A stretch of DNA of 64,000 bases from Aquimarina spongiae (lineage in GTDB: Bacteria > Bacteroidota > Bacteroidia > Flavobacteriales > Flavobacteriaceae), in assembly GCF_900141785.1 (NCBI RefSeq), contig NZ_FQYP01000008.1:299309-363308 (forward strand). The letters run 5' to 3'. The notes under the pieces were generated by a model. That model saw nothing but the letters and a program-made list of their open reading frames with translations. It ran no database searches and was not told where the DNA came from. The position numbers were made by a program, and so were the translations under genes. This document shows, piece by piece, positions 63,628-64,000 of the stretch (positions within the stretch are counted from its first letter, which is position 1; every line of letters begins with the position of its first letter).

Positions 63628-64000
63628 ATGACGAAAATTACTGGAATTATTATTCCATGCTATAATGAATATTATAGATTGGAAAAAGACAAATTTTGCC
63701 AATTTTTAACCAACAATAATAATTATCACTTCTGTTTTGTAAACGATGGTAGCGCAGACAACACCTTAGAGCTACTACAACAACTAAGACAATTCGATCC
63801 CAAAAGAATATCGGTAATCGATCTGGAACAAAACCAAGGAAAAGCATCTGCAGTACAAGCAGGAGCCAATTACCTAAAAGAATTAGATCATATCGATAAT
63901 ATCGGATTCCTGGATGCTGACCTTTCTACTTCGTTGGAAGAAATGGACAATCTGGTAGAAAAACTAAATGCTAATCCAAACCTAACCATGGTATTTGGAT
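63628..64000 (+). CDS. Family 2 glycosyltransferase (5' part; runs off the window)
   Basis: The first 124 residues of a GT-A glycosyltransferase. GIIIPCYNEYYRLEK is the nucleotide-binding start, FVNDGSADNTLELL the donor-binding loop, NQGKASAVQAGA the second signature, and IGFLDADLSTS carries the metal-binding DxD. It resembles dolichol-phosphate-glucose or -mannose synthase-type enzymes (DPM1/DPG synthase-like) and polysaccharide GTs. The ATG at 63628 immediately precedes the first beta strand. Acceptor and product cannot be told from this part. Confidence 0.9.
   Translation, partial: MTKITGIIIPCYNEYYRLEKDKFCQFLTNNNNYHFCFVNDGSADNTLELLQQLRQFDPKRISVIDLEQNQGKASAVQAGANYLKELDHIDNIGFLDADLSTSLEEMDNLVEKLNANPNLTMVFG

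Overview
The window is chromosomal DNA of a low-GC member of the Bacteroidota, most likely a marine Flavobacteriaceae species (Aquimarina-like gene content; the genus is a guess). Evidence: a gldK gliding/type IX secretion gene beside topA, SusC/SusD proteins, a C-terminal type IX sorting domain, many lipoboxes, and promoters of the Bacteroidota type (-33 TTTG, about 19 nt, -7 TAnnTTTG) ahead of miaB, susC, tRNA-Phe and others.

Layout. 1-5.6 kb (minus): 5' part of gldK, an arginase-fold protein with damaged metal sites, topA and a membrane protein. 5.7-12.5 kb (plus): miaB, a sigma-54 activator, lptE-like, a conserved protein, secG, groES, groEL. 12.6-15.9 kb: an XRE/ScfR-type regulator divergent from malate synthase aceB, with a perfect palindrome between them. 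16-19.5 kb: DoxX-like membrane protein, D-Ala-D-Ala dipeptidase-like and DUF3347 lipoproteins, GAF/fRMsr-like protein. 19.9-37.2 kb (plus): a compact catabolic locus with GntR-type regulator, SusC, SusD, VCBS-repeat lipoprotein, cytoplasmic GH36 alpha-galactosidase, a single-chain glycerol kinase-glycerol-3-phosphate dehydrogenase fusion, a sodium/solute symporter and GalE. My reading is a pathway for an alpha-galactosyl-glycerol such as the red-algal osmolyte floridoside, imported intact, split in the cytoplasm, with glycerol converted to dihydroxyacetone phosphate by one bifunctional protein. 37.2-45.6 kb (minus): ppiD, lysoplasmalogenase, CNNM/CBS protein, lptC, TPR protein, outer-membrane barrel, coaX; then tRNA-Phe.

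45.8-56.7 kb is a nitric oxide island. The minus-strand operon (Rrf2/NsrR-like regulator, membrane protein, cupin, quinol-type NO reductase, truncated globin, small proteins) is a detoxification arm; a 20-bp dyad AAARGAT-N6-ATCCTTT occurs at its promoter and again inside the operon. Divergent from it is a signalling operon: single-domain response regulator, H-NOX, PAS histidine kinase, FIST-domain protein (NosP-like), second histidine kinase, Hpt protein and LytTR response regulator. This reads as two NO sensors, each with its own kinase, feeding one phosphorelay built of separate proteins. A 37-nt block with paired LytTR-like boxes precedes both this operon and the next gene (56.8-60.8 kb), which encodes a large secreted TSP3/DUF4114 protein with a type IX sorting domain. 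The probable output is therefore autoregulation plus a surface or matrix protein.

The right end holds a TPR/beta-barrel outer-membrane protein (minus) and the start of a family 2 glycosyltransferase (plus), possibly the edge of an exopolysaccharide locus. No CRISPR array, transposase, prophage or rRNA gene was seen.
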